This document shows, one piece after another, positions 34,959-44,034 of a stretch of DNA of 64,000 bases. The DNA is from Firmicutes bacterium UBA6806. Lineage in GTDB: Bacteria > Bacillota > Clostridia > Peptostreptococcales > Acidaminobacteraceae. The stretch is taken from positions 126,130 through 190,129 of the forward strand of contig DKFC01000044.1 in NCBI GenBank assembly GCA_002452745.1, given 5' to 3'. A program made the position numbers and the translations under genes. Position 1 is the stretch's first letter. Every line of letters begins with the position of its first letter. Under the pieces are notes generated by a model that did not search any database, was not told the DNA's origin, and saw nothing but the letters and a program-made list of their open reading frames with translations.

Positions 34959-36545
34959 CCTATAGAGATGTTTGTCTGCACGTTCTATATAATCATTTAT
35001 CTTCGCCAGGGTCATCTTGCCTACAAAACCGCCAACACTTATGGTGACCATCTCTGAACCCGCTGAATCATCATATGGCAGCTTAAGTGACAAAATGCTT
35101 TTTCTCATCTCATCTGCTCTCTCTATTGCCATGTTCATATCCAGTACTTTCATGTAGCAGATAAATTCTTCGCCTCCGTAACGTCCGATAAAATAATCAT
35201 CATAGTCCAAATTTTTCAAGCACTTCGAAATGATTTGGAGACATTCATCTCCCTTGAGATGTCCCCAGAAGTCATTATAATCCTTAAATCGATCTATATC
35301 AATCATGAGGATTAAGTCATATTCTTCTCGGCTCTTCTCAAGTTTTTCATGCAGTTGCTTCTTGATGCCCCTTCGGTTATAAAGCTGGGTCAGTTCATCT
35401 ATTAAGCTGACCTCCATGAGGGTTTCATTTTGGGCTTTTATTTCTTTTAGTTCCTCTTTTGATTCTGAAATCTCTCTTGTGAGCTTTTCACTCAGCTTTT
35501 TATTCTTTTCAAATTCACTTTTTTCTTTATAATAATCAAATTCAAGCGCCAACAGTTCCAGCTTCATCGACAAATTGCTGGCTTCAATCTCTCTTTCCTT
35601 CTGATAGTATAATTTATGATAGTGAAGTGCCTGCTCAAACGCTCTGTTTGCTTCATGATAATCCACTAGTTTTTTATAAATCACACTTATCTGTAGCTCT
35701 AAGTGACTCTCAATTGCAAAATTCAGCGCCTCTAATAAACTGTGTTTGGGACTTCTTCCTACTTTTTCGTTCATTTCCGAGAAACCAATCAAAGCTTCAA
35801 CCAAGTAGAATTTGTTGTTCACTTGATTAAATAATTTCAATGCTGATATATAGTGTTCATTGGCCTGAATAAAATCCCCCTGAACTGAGTCAATCTGCCC
35901 TAGCTTGGTTTGCGCTTGCCCCTTGGTTATAGGATCACTTGTGTTTATTGAGTGTTCATACGCCCTTTCAAAATAAAGCCTTGCCTGTTCGTAATCCTTC
36001 TGAAGATAATAGATTTCTCCAATGTTGGCATTTATAATAGATATGTTTTGCAAAATGTCTTGACACTCTGATATTTTCAGCGACTTTGAGTAATATTCAA
36101 ATGCTCTTTTATAATCACCCGCCACTCTGTAAATCTCTCCAATATTATTCAGAATGCTCGATTCGAGTTTTGGATTTTCGATGGTTTTAAACAGTTCATT
36201 TGCAGTAGTGAAATGATCGAGGGATGTCTTATAATCACCATAGTAAAAATAGATAATCCCTATGATATTTCTGACTTTTAAAATGCCCTCTGAATCCTCA
36301 AATGCCTCAAAGATATCAAGTGCCCTCAAAGCGTGTTTAAGTCCATTTGAATAGTCCGACATCACTCGGCATGAATAGGCCATGCAGAAATACGCATTTC
36401 CAACTTCTAATTCAAATCCGCTTTCTTTTGCTATTTTATAGGCTTTCTGAGCGATTTCAAAAGATTTTTTTGGGTCTTGAAGTGCTGTTTTAATAGATAC
36501 ATCAAGAATCCGTTTAACTTCCTCTATCATAGGGATAACCTTCAA
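34896..36545 (-). CDS. TPR-GGDEF diguanylate cyclase
   Basis: The 549-residue cytosolic protein has about seven tetratricopeptide repeats (residues ~10-310; e.g. YFMEMAYS-like helices, GDYKRAFEYYSKSLKIS), a coiled coil (~315-375), and a C-terminal GGDEF domain (IDELTQLYNRRGI; GRYGGEEF). The I-site arginine is absent (DYDD before GGEEF), so allosteric feedback is unlikely. TPRs suggest control by protein contact. The gene's 3' end overlaps the LysE gene by 63 bp in convergent orientation. Confidence 0.88.
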   Translation of the reverse strand: MKVIPMIEEVKRILDVSIKTALQDPKKSFEIAQKAYKIAKESGFELEVGNAYFCMAYSCRVMSDYSNGLKHALRALDIFEAFEDSEGILKVRNIIGIIYFYYGDYKTSLDHFTTANELFKTIENPKLESSILNNIGEIYRVAGDYKRAFEYYSKSLKISECQDILQNISIINANIGEIYYLQKDYEQARLYFERAYEHSINTSDPITKGQAQTKLGQIDSVQGDFIQANEHYISALKLFNQVNNKFYLVEALIGFSEMNEKVGRSPKHSLLEALNFAIESHLELQISVIYKKLVDYHEANRAFEQALHYHKLYYQKEREIEASNLSMKLELLALEFDYYKEKSEFEKNKKLSEKLTREISESKEELKEIKAQNETLMEVSLIDELTQLYNRRGIKKQLHEKLEKSREEYDLILMIDIDRFKDYNDFWGHLKGDECLQIISKCLKNLDYDDYFIGRYGGEEFICYMKVLDMNMAIERADEMRKSILSLKLPYDDSAGSEMVTISVGGFVGKMTLAKINDYIERADKHLYRSKDGGRNKVSIEQEVDCHEN

Positions 36546-36645
36546 CTTTCAATAGATTTATAGAAAATCCTCTGCATTGCTTCTCTTAGGTTTAAAATGC
36601 AATGGTTCTCTTAATATCTATCATACAGAAAAACAACAAAAAACA

Positions 36646-36945
36646 CTAATCATTTTGACATAAAATCATCGCAACGGCCTCCCCGATAAACCCTTCCAGC
36701 TGATGAACGCCTGTATCCGTATTCGTCATGACGATAGCGCCAAATCCTCTGTAAGGATATCCCAACAGCATGCACTGATATCCTTGTCCCCATCCAAACG
36801 ATGTCATCTCCAAATTTGTCTCCACGGTATCGAGGAACACGCCCAACCCACTCCAAGGTTTGCATCCTTGCGGCATGAGCATTTCCTTTATAAGGGTATT
36901 GGAAATCTTTAATCCTCCTCGTCCATTCCTCTTAATATCGTCGCT
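36646..36945 (-). pseudogene. Remnant of a class C beta-lactamase-like serine hydrolase
   Basis: Only the C-terminal part remains, about 99 codons in one open frame with an in-frame stop upstream. Readable segments include GGLKISNTLIKEMLMPQG, then SFGWGQGYQCMLLGYPYRGF and AIVMTNTDTGVHQLEGF, which match the end of the PF00144 beta-lactamase family. The SxxK and YxN motifs, which lie upstream in the family, are gone. The rest of 36546-37243 shows no other gene. Confidence 0.65.
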
Positions 36946-37243
36946 TGTTTTTTATCGTTTAAACAGCTTATGAATGCCAATATAATAAAGCTCCCAATCA
37001 AATATAAATTGCATATCGATTGGCAATTGAGGTTTTGAGTTCTAGTTTCGATGATTCAAACTTCAACTTGCTTTTAGTTGTGATTTCTCAGAGACTCGCC
37101 TTTTAAAAATCATTATGCTAAACTAAGCTTAAAAATAGAGGCTGCTCTTTCTATTGGTTTATAACAGAGCAAGTGACATCAAGATATTTTTTATGTCTTT
37201 GTCTATACTAAGTATATGGTAACTGAAACGGGGTGATGAACGA

Positions 37244-38209
37244 ATGGATGACTGGTTAAAACAGATTCAAACAATTGTCGATGAAATTGACGACTGCATC
37301 AAACGGCATAGCGATGAAGCATTGACCTTGCGTTTCCTTGCTCGTAAACTTAGCTATTCTGAATTTCATATGACCAGAAAGTTTAAGGCAATTTCTGGGA
37401 TGTCATTTAGAAACTACTTGAGGCAAAGACGACTGGCGTTTGCACTAAAAGAGGTGCGTGACAGCGATAAAAGCCTCTTGGATATTGCCTTTGATTACGG
37501 CTTTTCGTCACATGAGGCCTTCACTAGATCTTTTAAAAGTCAGTATGGTATACCACCAAGCGACTATCGGAAAAAACCTGTTCCCGTGATCCTTCGTACA
37601 AAGATAAACCCCTTTGACCGCTATTTTTTAGGATTAGGAGAGATTGGCATGATGAAATCAACTGAGGACATTAAAATTTATTTCGTAACCATCCCCGCTC
37701 ATAAGTTTTTGCATATTAAAAACTACGAGAGCAATGGATACTGGGATTTCTGGCAAAAGCAAAGCCTCATTCCAGGGCAGGATTGCGACACCATTTGCGG
37801 CTTACTGGATAGTATTAAGGGAAAATTAGACGATAACGGTGGGAGCGATGCCAATAGCGGAAGCGGCCAAGTTATGGCCTATATAAACGATCCCGCTGGC
37901 AGGCTTTGTAACTGGGGATTTCCGAGAGCAGAATGCTATGGAGTGAGACTTCCTGTGGATTATGACGGCGAAGTCCCCCCTCAAATGCTATTAGTGACTA
38001 TTCCCGAGGCAAAGTACATCGTCTTCGAACACGGTCCATTTGACTATGAGCAGGAAAATCGCACTGTTGAAGAGAAAATGGAGCATGCAATGTCAAATTT
38101 TGATTTCACAGAATCAGAATACAGTTATGACATGACTCCTGGACGAATCATTTACTTTTACCACGATTCAGAACGCTTTTGGAAATACATTCGCCCAGTA
38201 ACAAAATGA
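37244..38209 (+). CDS. AraC-type regulator with GyrI-like effector domain
   Basis: The 321-residue protein has an N-terminal AraC helix-turn-helix pair (residues 1-110; FDYGFSSHEAFTRSFKSQYG, IPPSDYRKKP) and a C-terminal GyrI/AraC-E-bind domain (DIKIYFVTIPAHKFLHIKNYE ... EAKYIVFEHGPF). This is the MarA/Rob-like or SbmC-fusion layout used by multidrug-sensing regulators. The target is unknown; no transporter is adjacent. Confidence 0.85.
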   Translation: MDDWLKQIQTIVDEIDDCIKRHSDEALTLRFLARKLSYSEFHMTRKFKAISGMSFRNYLRQRRLAFALKEVRDSDKSLLDIAFDYGFSSHEAFTRSFKSQYGIPPSDYRKKPVPVILRTKINPFDRYFLGLGEIGMMKSTEDIKIYFVTIPAHKFLHIKNYESNGYWDFWQKQSLIPGQDCDTICGLLDSIKGKLDDNGGSDANSGSGQVMAYINDPAGRLCNWGFPRAECYGVRLPVDYDGEVPPQMLLVTIPEAKYIVFEHGPFDYEQENRTVEEKMEHAMSNFDFTESEYSYDMTPGRIIYFYHDSERFWKYIRPVTK

Positions 38210-38234
38210 ACTCCACAATAAGGATGAACATAAA

Positions 38235-38263
38235 AATAGCGGCTTTGATTTTCAAGGCCGCTA
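38235..38263 (+). terminator. Hairpin after the AraC gene
   Basis: ATAGCGGCTTTGA pairs with TCAAGGCCGCTAT (one G-T) around a TTT loop. The U-tract is weak. It lies 25 bp after the stop codon. Confidence 0.5.
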
Positions 38264-38352
38264 TACATATGACTATTTCTAATCGTTTTCCATAGTCCAT
38301 TGATTCAATTTGCTGCTTCTTAGTATGCTAGATGTCATTTCGACTCTATCCT

Positions 38353-38580
38353 TTGAAGCGTCTTTCAAAATAATCTATATCCAGTAAATTTACAGTTTCA
38401 AATTTGACTTTATAGAATAAAGCCCAGTTATTAAAAACACAAGGAAGGGCTTTAGGCCGCTCCAGTGCATCCACATGAATTAAAGACAGCGGCACTACTA
38501 TTGTTACCAATAATTTTGATACTGGTATTTCCGAGAAAGCCAGTCGGCATTTTTTCTTTTCATGTAGATCTCTTAAAACA
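38353..38580 (-). other. Unassigned open frame without a start codon
   Basis: The minus strand is open for about 75 codons here without an ATG, ending at a stop near 38353. Its last part reads FETVNLLDIDYFERRFKG. I do not recognise the family. It may be a decayed gene or chance; the 38210-38606 gap otherwise holds only the two hairpins. Confidence 0.2.
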
Positions 38581-38581
38581 T

Positions 38582-38608
38582 AAACCGGCGGATGGGTGCC
38601 CCCGGTTT
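38582..38608 (-). terminator. Terminator overlapping the HxlR stop codon
   Basis: AAACCGG pairs with CCGGTTT (7 bp) around 13 bases, including part of the stop codon on the minus strand, with a short TTTT after it. Confidence 0.5.
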
Positions 38609-38933
38609 AATTGTCATTGACCAACTTCATGTGTTCAGTCCCCCAGAGATTCATGGCCTCTAAAATCGGCTTTAAAGAATTTCCGAGTTCAGTAAGTGAA
38701 TACTCCACTTTGGGCGGAACTTCAGGATATACTTTTCTATCAATAATGCCATCTGTCTCTAACTGCCTCAACTGTTGAGTTAACATCTTCTGGCTTATGC
38801 CATGAATCCCTTTGCTCAGTTCTGAAAACCGCTGAGTTCCGTTGTTCATTAGATTTCTAATAATCAAGACTTTCCATTTATGGCCTATCAAGTTAACTGT
38901 GTGCTCAATAGGGCAAGACTTATCACAGGGCAT
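38607..38933 (-). CDS. HxlR-family regulator
   Basis: The 108-residue winged-helix protein has the HxlR pattern CPIEHTVNLIGHKWKVLIIR, then SELSKGIHGISQKMLTQQLR and EVPPKVEYSLTELGNSLKP. Its N-terminal cysteine could be redox- or electrophile-sensing. It is divergent from the cupin-VOC pair and may repress it. GGAGGTGGC precedes the ATG. Confidence 0.87.
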   Translation of the reverse strand: MPCDKSCPIEHTVNLIGHKWKVLIIRNLMNNGTQRFSELSKGIHGISQKMLTQQLRQLETDGIIDRKVYPEVPPKVEYSLTELGNSLKPILEAMNLWGTEHMKLVNDN

Positions 38934-38972
38934 GACGCCACCTCCTATTAATCAATCCATACTAACCTTTTG

Positions 38973-38985
38973 GTTCGTACAGAAC
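38973..38985. promoter_or_regulatory. Candidate HxlR operator
   Basis: GTTC-GTACA-GAAC is a short inverted repeat in the intergenic region, just upstream of the TTGCCA (39000-39005) / TATGAT (39023-39028) promoter (17-bp spacing) that faces the cupin gene. Confidence 0.4.
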
Positions 38986-39109
38986 TAAAAAGTGCCTTCT
39001 TGCCAAAAGAAAGCAACTATACTATGATAACTCTACAATAAGTCATCTATAAATTCAAGCGCTTGTGTTTTATTTATGGTTAAAAACGATATTAAAAGGA
39101 GAATTTATT

Positions 39110-39439
39110 ATGGACAAGTTGAATCTTGAAACACTTTTGACATTTTCAGCAGAAAAAAGCACTCGCAAAGCACTTTTTACAGAAGGCGAATTAGACTTGG
39201 GACTTTTGCTGTATAAACCTGGACAGACAACACCAGATCATAAACACTCAGATATAGATGAGTTTTTCTACATCATTTCTGGTCAAGGCACCATCACGAT
39301 AGATCATCAACCCATCGAAGTTAAGGAGAAGGATATTATCTTTTCCCCCCGATGTGAATTGCATGGCTTTCAAAACACGTCTTCATCTGACTGGATCGTC
39401 CTCCAAATCAAACTAACTCGAATAAAAGAGGGGTGTTAA
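39110..39439 (+). CDS. Small cupin-domain protein
   Basis: The 109-residue single-cupin protein contains the metal-binding pattern PDHKHSDIDEFFYII-SG-QGTITID and later IFSPRCELHGF (second histidine). It could be an isomerase, dioxygenase or small-molecule sensor; no substrate can be read. The start at 39110 has AAAGGAG. It is followed after three bases by the VOC gene, so they form a pair under HxlR control. Confidence 0.8.
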   Translation: MDKLNLETLLTFSAEKSTRKALFTEGELDLGLLLYKPGQTTPDHKHSDIDEFFYIISGQGTITIDHQPIEVKEKDIIFSPRCELHGFQNTSSSDWIVLQIKLTRIKEGC

Positions 39440-39442
39440 TAG

Positions 39443-39823
39443 ATGTTTAAACGTATTGATCACATTGCTCTTTCTGTTAAAAATAGAGAACTCTCCATTC
39501 AGTTTTACGAAAACAATTTTGGGTTTAAGCAATATTTCGAACACGATGTCCCCGACGTCCCAAACATAGAAAAAGTCACTTATTTGCAATTGGGAGATAC
39601 GGTGTTGGAGCTGGAAAACTGGAGAGATGAGTTCCTAAATTCAGGATACCACTTCTGCCTCATCAGCGATGACTTTGAGGCCGATTATGATAGACTTGTA
39701 AAAGCAGGGGTTGCAGTTGTAACCCCACCCCATTTTCCCGCTCCTAGAACCCCTCGAGAAAAGGGCTGGAAAAGAGTTGTCTTCAAAGGGCCTGATAACG
39801 AACTCATTGAATTTAGAGGATAA
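39443..39823 (+). CDS. VOC-family (glyoxalase/dioxygenase-fold) protein
   Basis: The 126-residue protein is a VOC superfamily member. It starts MFKRIDHIALSVKNRELSIQFYENNFGF (H7 as the first metal ligand), has TVLELENW, and ends FKGPDNELIEF with the terminal glutamate ligand. It may be a lactoylglutathione-lyase-like enzyme or a resistance protein. It is co-transcribed with the cupin gene. Confidence 0.8.
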   Translation: MFKRIDHIALSVKNRELSIQFYENNFGFKQYFEHDVPDVPNIEKVTYLQLGDTVLELENWRDEFLNSGYHFCLISDDFEADYDRLVKAGVAVVTPPHFPAPRTPREKGWKRVVFKGPDNELIEFRG

Positions 39824-39868
39824 CTGAATTTTTACCAAAATGTATACATCAATGACACCATAAATCAT

Positions 39869-39899
39869 GAGCCACAGCAACTTATTGTCACTGTGGCTC
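39869..39899. terminator. Bidirectional terminator hairpin
   Basis: GAGCCACAG pairs with CTGTGGCTC around 13 bases between the convergent VOC and ACR3 genes. The flanking T-tracts are short. Confidence 0.55.
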
Positions 39900-39921
39900 T
39901 AATCTTTATAGGGACTACCTT

Positions 39922-40968
39922 TTAGTTTGTCTCAAACCAATTTGATGTGGCATTTGCAATCTTGACCAAAATGAGCATGACTGGAACTTCAACCAAAACC
40001 CCCACGATTGTGGCCAGTGCAACTGGGCTTGTTGCTCCAAATAATGAGATTGCAGCAGCCACAGCCAGTTCAAAAAAATTGGAGGCACCAATCATCCCCG
40101 CTGGCGCTGCAATATTATGTGGTAATTTTAGCACTTTACTTGCAAAATATGCAATAAAGAAAATCAGAAATGTTTGTAATGTTAAGGGAATTGCAATTAA
40201 GAGAATATGCACAGGATTGTTTAAAATAACGTCTCCTTGGAACGAAAAGATAATTACAAGCGTTAGCAAAAGCCCGCCAACAGTTATATTGTTAAACTTT
40301 GGAATAAAGACGTTTTGAAAATAGTCCATGCCCCGTCTATTGGTCACATAATTTCTAGTTAGGACTCCGCCACTCAGTGGAATGACCACAAATAGAACCA
40401 CCGAGAGGATCAATGTATCCCAGGGAATTGCAATACCGCTAACTCCGAGTAAGAAAGCCACAATCGGTGTAAAAGCCACTAATATAATTAAGTCATTTGT
40501 TGCAACTTGCACCACTGTATAGGCTGGGTTGCCCTTTGTCAAATGACTCCATACAAACACCATAGCTGTACAAGGCGCTGCCCCTAGCAGGACCGCTCCT
40601 GCCAAATAGGCCTTTGCCAACTCCTCTGGAATAAAGGCTTTGAATACAAAATAGAAAAAGACATATGCTATCCCAAACATTGTAAAGGGCTTGATGAGCC
40701 AGTTTACAATCCACGTTAAAAATAATCCTTTCGGGTTTCTCCCCACATTTTTGACACTGTGAAAATCAACTTTTAGCATCATTGGATAAATCATTAACCA
40801 GATTAGAATTGCAATGGGTACAGATACATTTGCATATTCAAATTGGCTTAAAATAGCCGGCATTTGAGGCAAAAATCTGCCAATTAAAATGCCCAACACC
40901 ATACAGAGAATAACCCATATTGACAAATACTTTTCAAAAAGACCGATGCCTTCGTTTTGCTTTTCCAT
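39922..40968 (-). CDS. ACR3-family arsenite efflux permease
   Basis: The 348-residue membrane protein has ten predicted helices and the ACR3 motif GAAPCTAMVFVWS with the conserved cysteine. It exports arsenite. An ArsR repressor lies 60 bp upstream in the same direction, the usual minimal ars operon. No ArsC reductase or ArsA gene is present in the window. Confidence 0.9.
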   Translation of the reverse strand: MEKQNEGIGLFEKYLSIWVILCMVLGILIGRFLPQMPAILSQFEYANVSVPIAILIWLMIYPMMLKVDFHSVKNVGRNPKGLFLTWIVNWLIKPFTMFGIAYVFFYFVFKAFIPEELAKAYLAGAVLLGAAPCTAMVFVWSHLTKGNPAYTVVQVATNDLIILVAFTPIVAFLLGVSGIAIPWDTLILSVVLFVVIPLSGGVLTRNYVTNRRGMDYFQNVFIPKFNNITVGGLLLTLVIIFSFQGDVILNNPVHILLIAIPLTLQTFLIFFIAYFASKVLKLPHNIAAPAGMIGASNFFELAVAAAISLFGATSPVALATIVGVLVEVPVMLILVKIANATSNWFETN

Positions 40969-41028
40969 TATCGCTTCTCCTCAATTACAAATTCATAAAC
41001 CGCTTTCTAAGGGCTAAAGCTATCGCTT

Positions 41029-41346
41029 TTATTCCATGTCGCAATTGCAACAAACCAACTGATCGTATTCCTTTTCTAATATCTTTTGAAGCAGTGCCTT
41101 TGCTTGTTCCGCCCCATCATCAGATATGGTGTAATAAGACCATTTCTTATCCTTTCTAACCGCCACAACTCCACTTTCCACAAGAATTTTCATGTGATGG
41201 GATAGGGTTGATTGGCTTATGGGAAGAGCTTCCTCCAACATACAACCACATTTTTCACCACTCCTCAACATCTCTAATATTCGCAATCTGTTTTCATCAC
41301 AAAATGCTTTGAAAATTTTCGTATATTCATCATGATATATCTTCAT
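41029..41346 (-). CDS. arsR: ArsR/SmtB-family metalloregulator
   Basis: The 105-residue winged-helix repressor has EKCGCMLEEALPISQSTLSHHMKIL; the CxC pair before the recognition helix corresponds to the arsenite-binding type. Extra cysteines occur near the C-terminus (LVCCNCDME). It should repress its own promoter and the ACR3 gene until As(III) binds. Confidence 0.9.
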   Translation of the reverse strand: MKIYHDEYTKIFKAFCDENRLRILEMLRSGEKCGCMLEEALPISQSTLSHHMKILVESGVVAVRKDKKWSYYTISDDGAEQAKALLQKILEKEYDQLVCCNCDME

Positions 41347-41355
41347 GTTCTCACC

Positions 41356-41412
41356 TCATATTGATATTTTTCGATTTAATTATATCAGTCATATTCACTT
41401 TTATCAATATGA
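41356..41412. promoter_or_regulatory. Inverted repeat around the ars promoter
   Basis: TCATATTGAT (41356-41365) and ATCAATATGA (41403-41412) are perfect inverted 10-mers of the ATCAA-type ArsR half-site, flanking the -10 region. Confidence 0.55.
41379..41407 (-). promoter_or_regulatory. ars operon promoter
   Basis: TTGATA (41407-41402) and TATAAT (41384-41379) are 17 bp apart on the minus strand, about 35 bp upstream of arsR. The -35 overlaps the ATCAA half-site. The rest of 41413-41508 holds nothing recognised. Confidence 0.75.
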
Positions 41413-41507
41413 CTTTCGAATTTTAGCATAAGAAATTAAACCATTTGATTCCTTACTATTCAATCAGACATTCAGCTATAGCCCATTGGTAAAAATAGGT
41501 TTACACA

Positions 41508-41539
41508 TAAAAAAAAGACACTGCTGTTTAGCTGTGTCT
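41508..41539 (-). terminator. Terminator after the SRPBCC gene
   Basis: On the minus strand AGACACaGCT pairs with AGCaGTGTCT around AAAC, followed by a run of T. Confidence 0.75.
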
Positions 41540-41583
41540 AACATCTATCTTCCTTTGGTCTAACTTCATCTACTAAGTTTTTC

Positions 41584-41988
41584 TCAAACGGATTCTGCGT
41601 ACTTTTTAAAATTATCTAAAATGCATTGCCAGCCATATCGTTGTCGTTCATGTGTGTTTTCAGATTCTGGATCAAACGCTTCCCGAACAACAACGCTTCC
41701 ATCATTTTCTTCGAATGACACAATCACTTTTCTTCCATCTTCAAGGACATAGGTGTATCCTCTATATAGATCAACTTCTGTATAAACCCCTTCAAAGTCA
41801 AATCCAAAACTGCCATCTTTTGCTTCCATGCGGGTTGCAAAGCTGCCGTTTACTCGCAAGTCGTTTTTTGACCAAGGTGCATGCCAATCTTCCGATGCAT
41901 AATTCCAACAAATAACATGATTTGGATTCGTAAAAAGATCCCAAATTCTTTCCATAGTGCCCACAACTTCAACTGAAACTGTTATCAT
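41584..41988 (-). CDS. SRPBCC/AHSA1-like domain protein
   Basis: The 134-residue protein is a single START-like (AHSA1) domain: ITVSVEVVGTMERIWDLFTNPNHV near the start, VEVDLYRGYTYVLEDGRKV-like middle strands, and EAFDPESENTHERQRYGWQCIL. Members bind hydrophobic small molecules and often pair with ArsR-type regulators. Function is not known. The spelling of the family is from fold pattern only. Confidence 0.75.
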   Translation of the reverse strand: MITVSVEVVGTMERIWDLFTNPNHVICWNYASEDWHAPWSKNDLRVNGSFATRMEAKDGSFGFDFEGVYTEVDLYRGYTYVLEDGRKVIVSFEENDGSVVVREAFDPESENTHERQRYGWQCILDNFKKYAESV

Positions 41989-42166
41989 TCATTCTCACCT
42001 CCAACTGTTAAATACCATTATCGTTTACACGGGCAAAAATAATTAAGTGTCCCTTGCTTGGGAGAGGGCTATCCCGTGAAATTCATTAAATACGCAAGCA
42101 AATGATTTTCTTTGCATCTCACTCTCATTCTAAGCACCATTATAAGAATCTCTTCATAACTTAGCT

Positions 42167-42901
42167 TCATAGTGCTTCCCAAGTAATTTGATCTGATAGA
42201 TGCATGAAGTACATTTTTGTCTCTAAATCCCATTCTTCCTTGGAAACCTCTTTCTCATCAAGCATAAAAACATCATAATCAGCGCTTTCAGTTGAATCAG
42301 TTTCATTTATACTGTGATATTTTGAGAAATAGACCTTTGAGGCTTCATTCCCTTCAAAGTCTAAAAGCAAGTAATAATAGTTCGTATGTGTCGGTGCTGC
42401 GCCAACGCGTTCATATAAAATGGCTCCATTGTTTAAAGGCAATTCATAATCTGGCCCATTATGCCATAAGGCTACTTTTTCATCTCGATAAGTAAAAATC
42501 GTATACCCAGCCATACCCGACTTCAAGTGAAGCTCTGGAACTCCGTCACCGTTCATGTCAAAGAAAGCATAGCGAGTCGTTGATTCGGCCAAATCTTGAA
42601 TTGTTACATCACCTTCGCTAATCGCATGTTTTGAGTCCAGTGCAGATGTACTGCCATTTAAAAATTCCTCATAAGCAGAAATGGCAGCCTTTATTTCCAG
42701 AGGCATTTCATCTAAAGATTCTGAAACAACCTCCTTTGATGCCTGATCGAAATTCTCTTTCAATTCCGCATTTGATCCTGGTGACACGTCTGCGGATATG
42801 GATGAATCAACGCCACCGTCCCCACAGGCAACTAAAGTGAATACTGCAATAGATAAAAGCAAAGGACAAACGCCTCTTTGGAAAAAGAACTTACTTTTCA
42901 T
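42167..42901 (-). CDS. Putative lipoprotein, unknown function
   Basis: The 244-residue protein has a lipoprotein signal (FTLVAC|GD), then a Ser/Glu-rich linker and a globular part with DMNGDGVPELHLKSGMAGY and a C-terminal DEKEVSKEEWDLE. The DMNGDGVPEL pattern resembles calcium/FG-GAP-like repeats in extracellular clostridial proteins. No enzyme function is recognised. It precedes the EamA gene (21 bp gap) in reverse order, so they may share a transcript. Confidence 0.65.
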   Translation of the reverse strand: MKSKFFFQRGVCPLLLSIAVFTLVACGDGGVDSSISADVSPGSNAELKENFDQASKEVVSESLDEMPLEIKAAISAYEEFLNGSTSALDSKHAISEGDVTIQDLAESTTRYAFFDMNGDGVPELHLKSGMAGYTIFTYRDEKVALWHNGPDYELPLNNGAILYERVGAAPTHTNYYYLLLDFEGNEASKVYFSKYHSINETDSTESADYDVFMLDEKEVSKEEWDLETKMYFMHLSDQITWEAL

Positions 42902-42921
42902 GACAGCCTCCTAGGTCTTGT

Positions 42922-43854
42922 TTATACCTTATTATAATCCTTTGAAGCAGTTTGATGTATAGGTATTTTGAACTTTATGTTGAGAATTACAAGAGACAAA
43001 ATAATCAACAAAATACCTCCGCTATTTGCCGCTGTCAACGCCTCATGAAAAGCGACCACTCCAGTTATAGTTGCCACAACTGGTTCAACGAACGTCAGTA
43101 AAGCCGCCTTTCCCACTTCAAGATGTTCGAGCCCTTTTGTGTATAGCCAAAAGGGAATTAATGTGGATAACCATCCAAGGGCAAACAGACTGATTAATAC
43201 CGTAGGCGTATGTACCATGACATCATAAATCTTCGCTGGATTGCTAAAAGGTAGAAGAACCATAGACGCAAAGAAAAAAGTATAGACCATAATCGTAACA
43301 CTGCCGTATTTTCTCAGTGCAATTCTGCTGAATATGCTGTAAAGTGCATACCCTAATCCTGAGCCAAGTCCAACTATCATGCCATATAAACTCGTCTCAA
43401 TTCGATGGCTAAACATCCCCACTGCAAAAAAAGTACCTGCAAATGAAAGCGTTAATGAAGCCAGCTTCTTCCCAGTTATCTTTTCCTTGAAGACAATCTT
43501 AGACATGAGAATGACCAGCGATGGTGCCGTGTATAAGATAATCGCCGCCAGAGAAAGGGTGTTTTCTTCAATACTCATAAAATAGCAAACATTAAAAAAA
43601 GCAATGCTCAAAACCCCCGACCCAATAAATAGCCACATATCCCTTAGCCTTATTCGCAATTGATTTGGATTGGTTGCCAGAATGATTATTAGTAGTGATC
43701 CAAAGGAAACCAGCACGCGAAGAGCACCGATTTGAAGTGATTCAAGACCTGCCTCTGACAATGCTCTGGAAAAGAGGCCAATCATGCCCCAGCAACCACC
43801 CGCTATAACAATTAAAATTGATGCAAAGACTTCATTCTTTTTTAAATGTTCCAT
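42922..43854 (-). CDS. EamA/DMT-superfamily transporter
   Basis: The 310-residue protein has ten membrane segments in two EamA repeats (starts GGCWGMIGLFSRALSEAGL; second half ends AANSGGILLIILSLVILNIKF). Members export amino acids, nucleotides or drugs. It is divergent from a LysR regulator, which probably controls it. Confidence 0.85.
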   Translation of the reverse strand: MEHLKKNEVFASILIVIAGGCWGMIGLFSRALSEAGLESLQIGALRVLVSFGSLLIIILATNPNQLRIRLRDMWLFIGSGVLSIAFFNVCYFMSIEENTLSLAAIILYTAPSLVILMSKIVFKEKITGKKLASLTLSFAGTFFAVGMFSHRIETSLYGMIVGLGSGLGYALYSIFSRIALRKYGSVTIMVYTFFFASMVLLPFSNPAKIYDVMVHTPTVLISLFALGWLSTLIPFWLYTKGLEHLEVGKAALLTFVEPVVATITGVVAFHEALTAANSGGILLIILSLVILNIKFKIPIHQTASKDYNKV

Positions 43855-44034
43855 CCTTTATCCTCCATATTATCGACAAATTGCCTTCATGCGGCAAATA
43901 CATCCAACTGTATTGAAACAGATGTTGATTCATTATATAATATCGAGTATATTAACAAAAGCAATACATATTCAACAGTGTATAAAGTGTTTCTTAACAC
44001 GTGTCAGCGTATATACCCTTAATCGAGGTGGACT

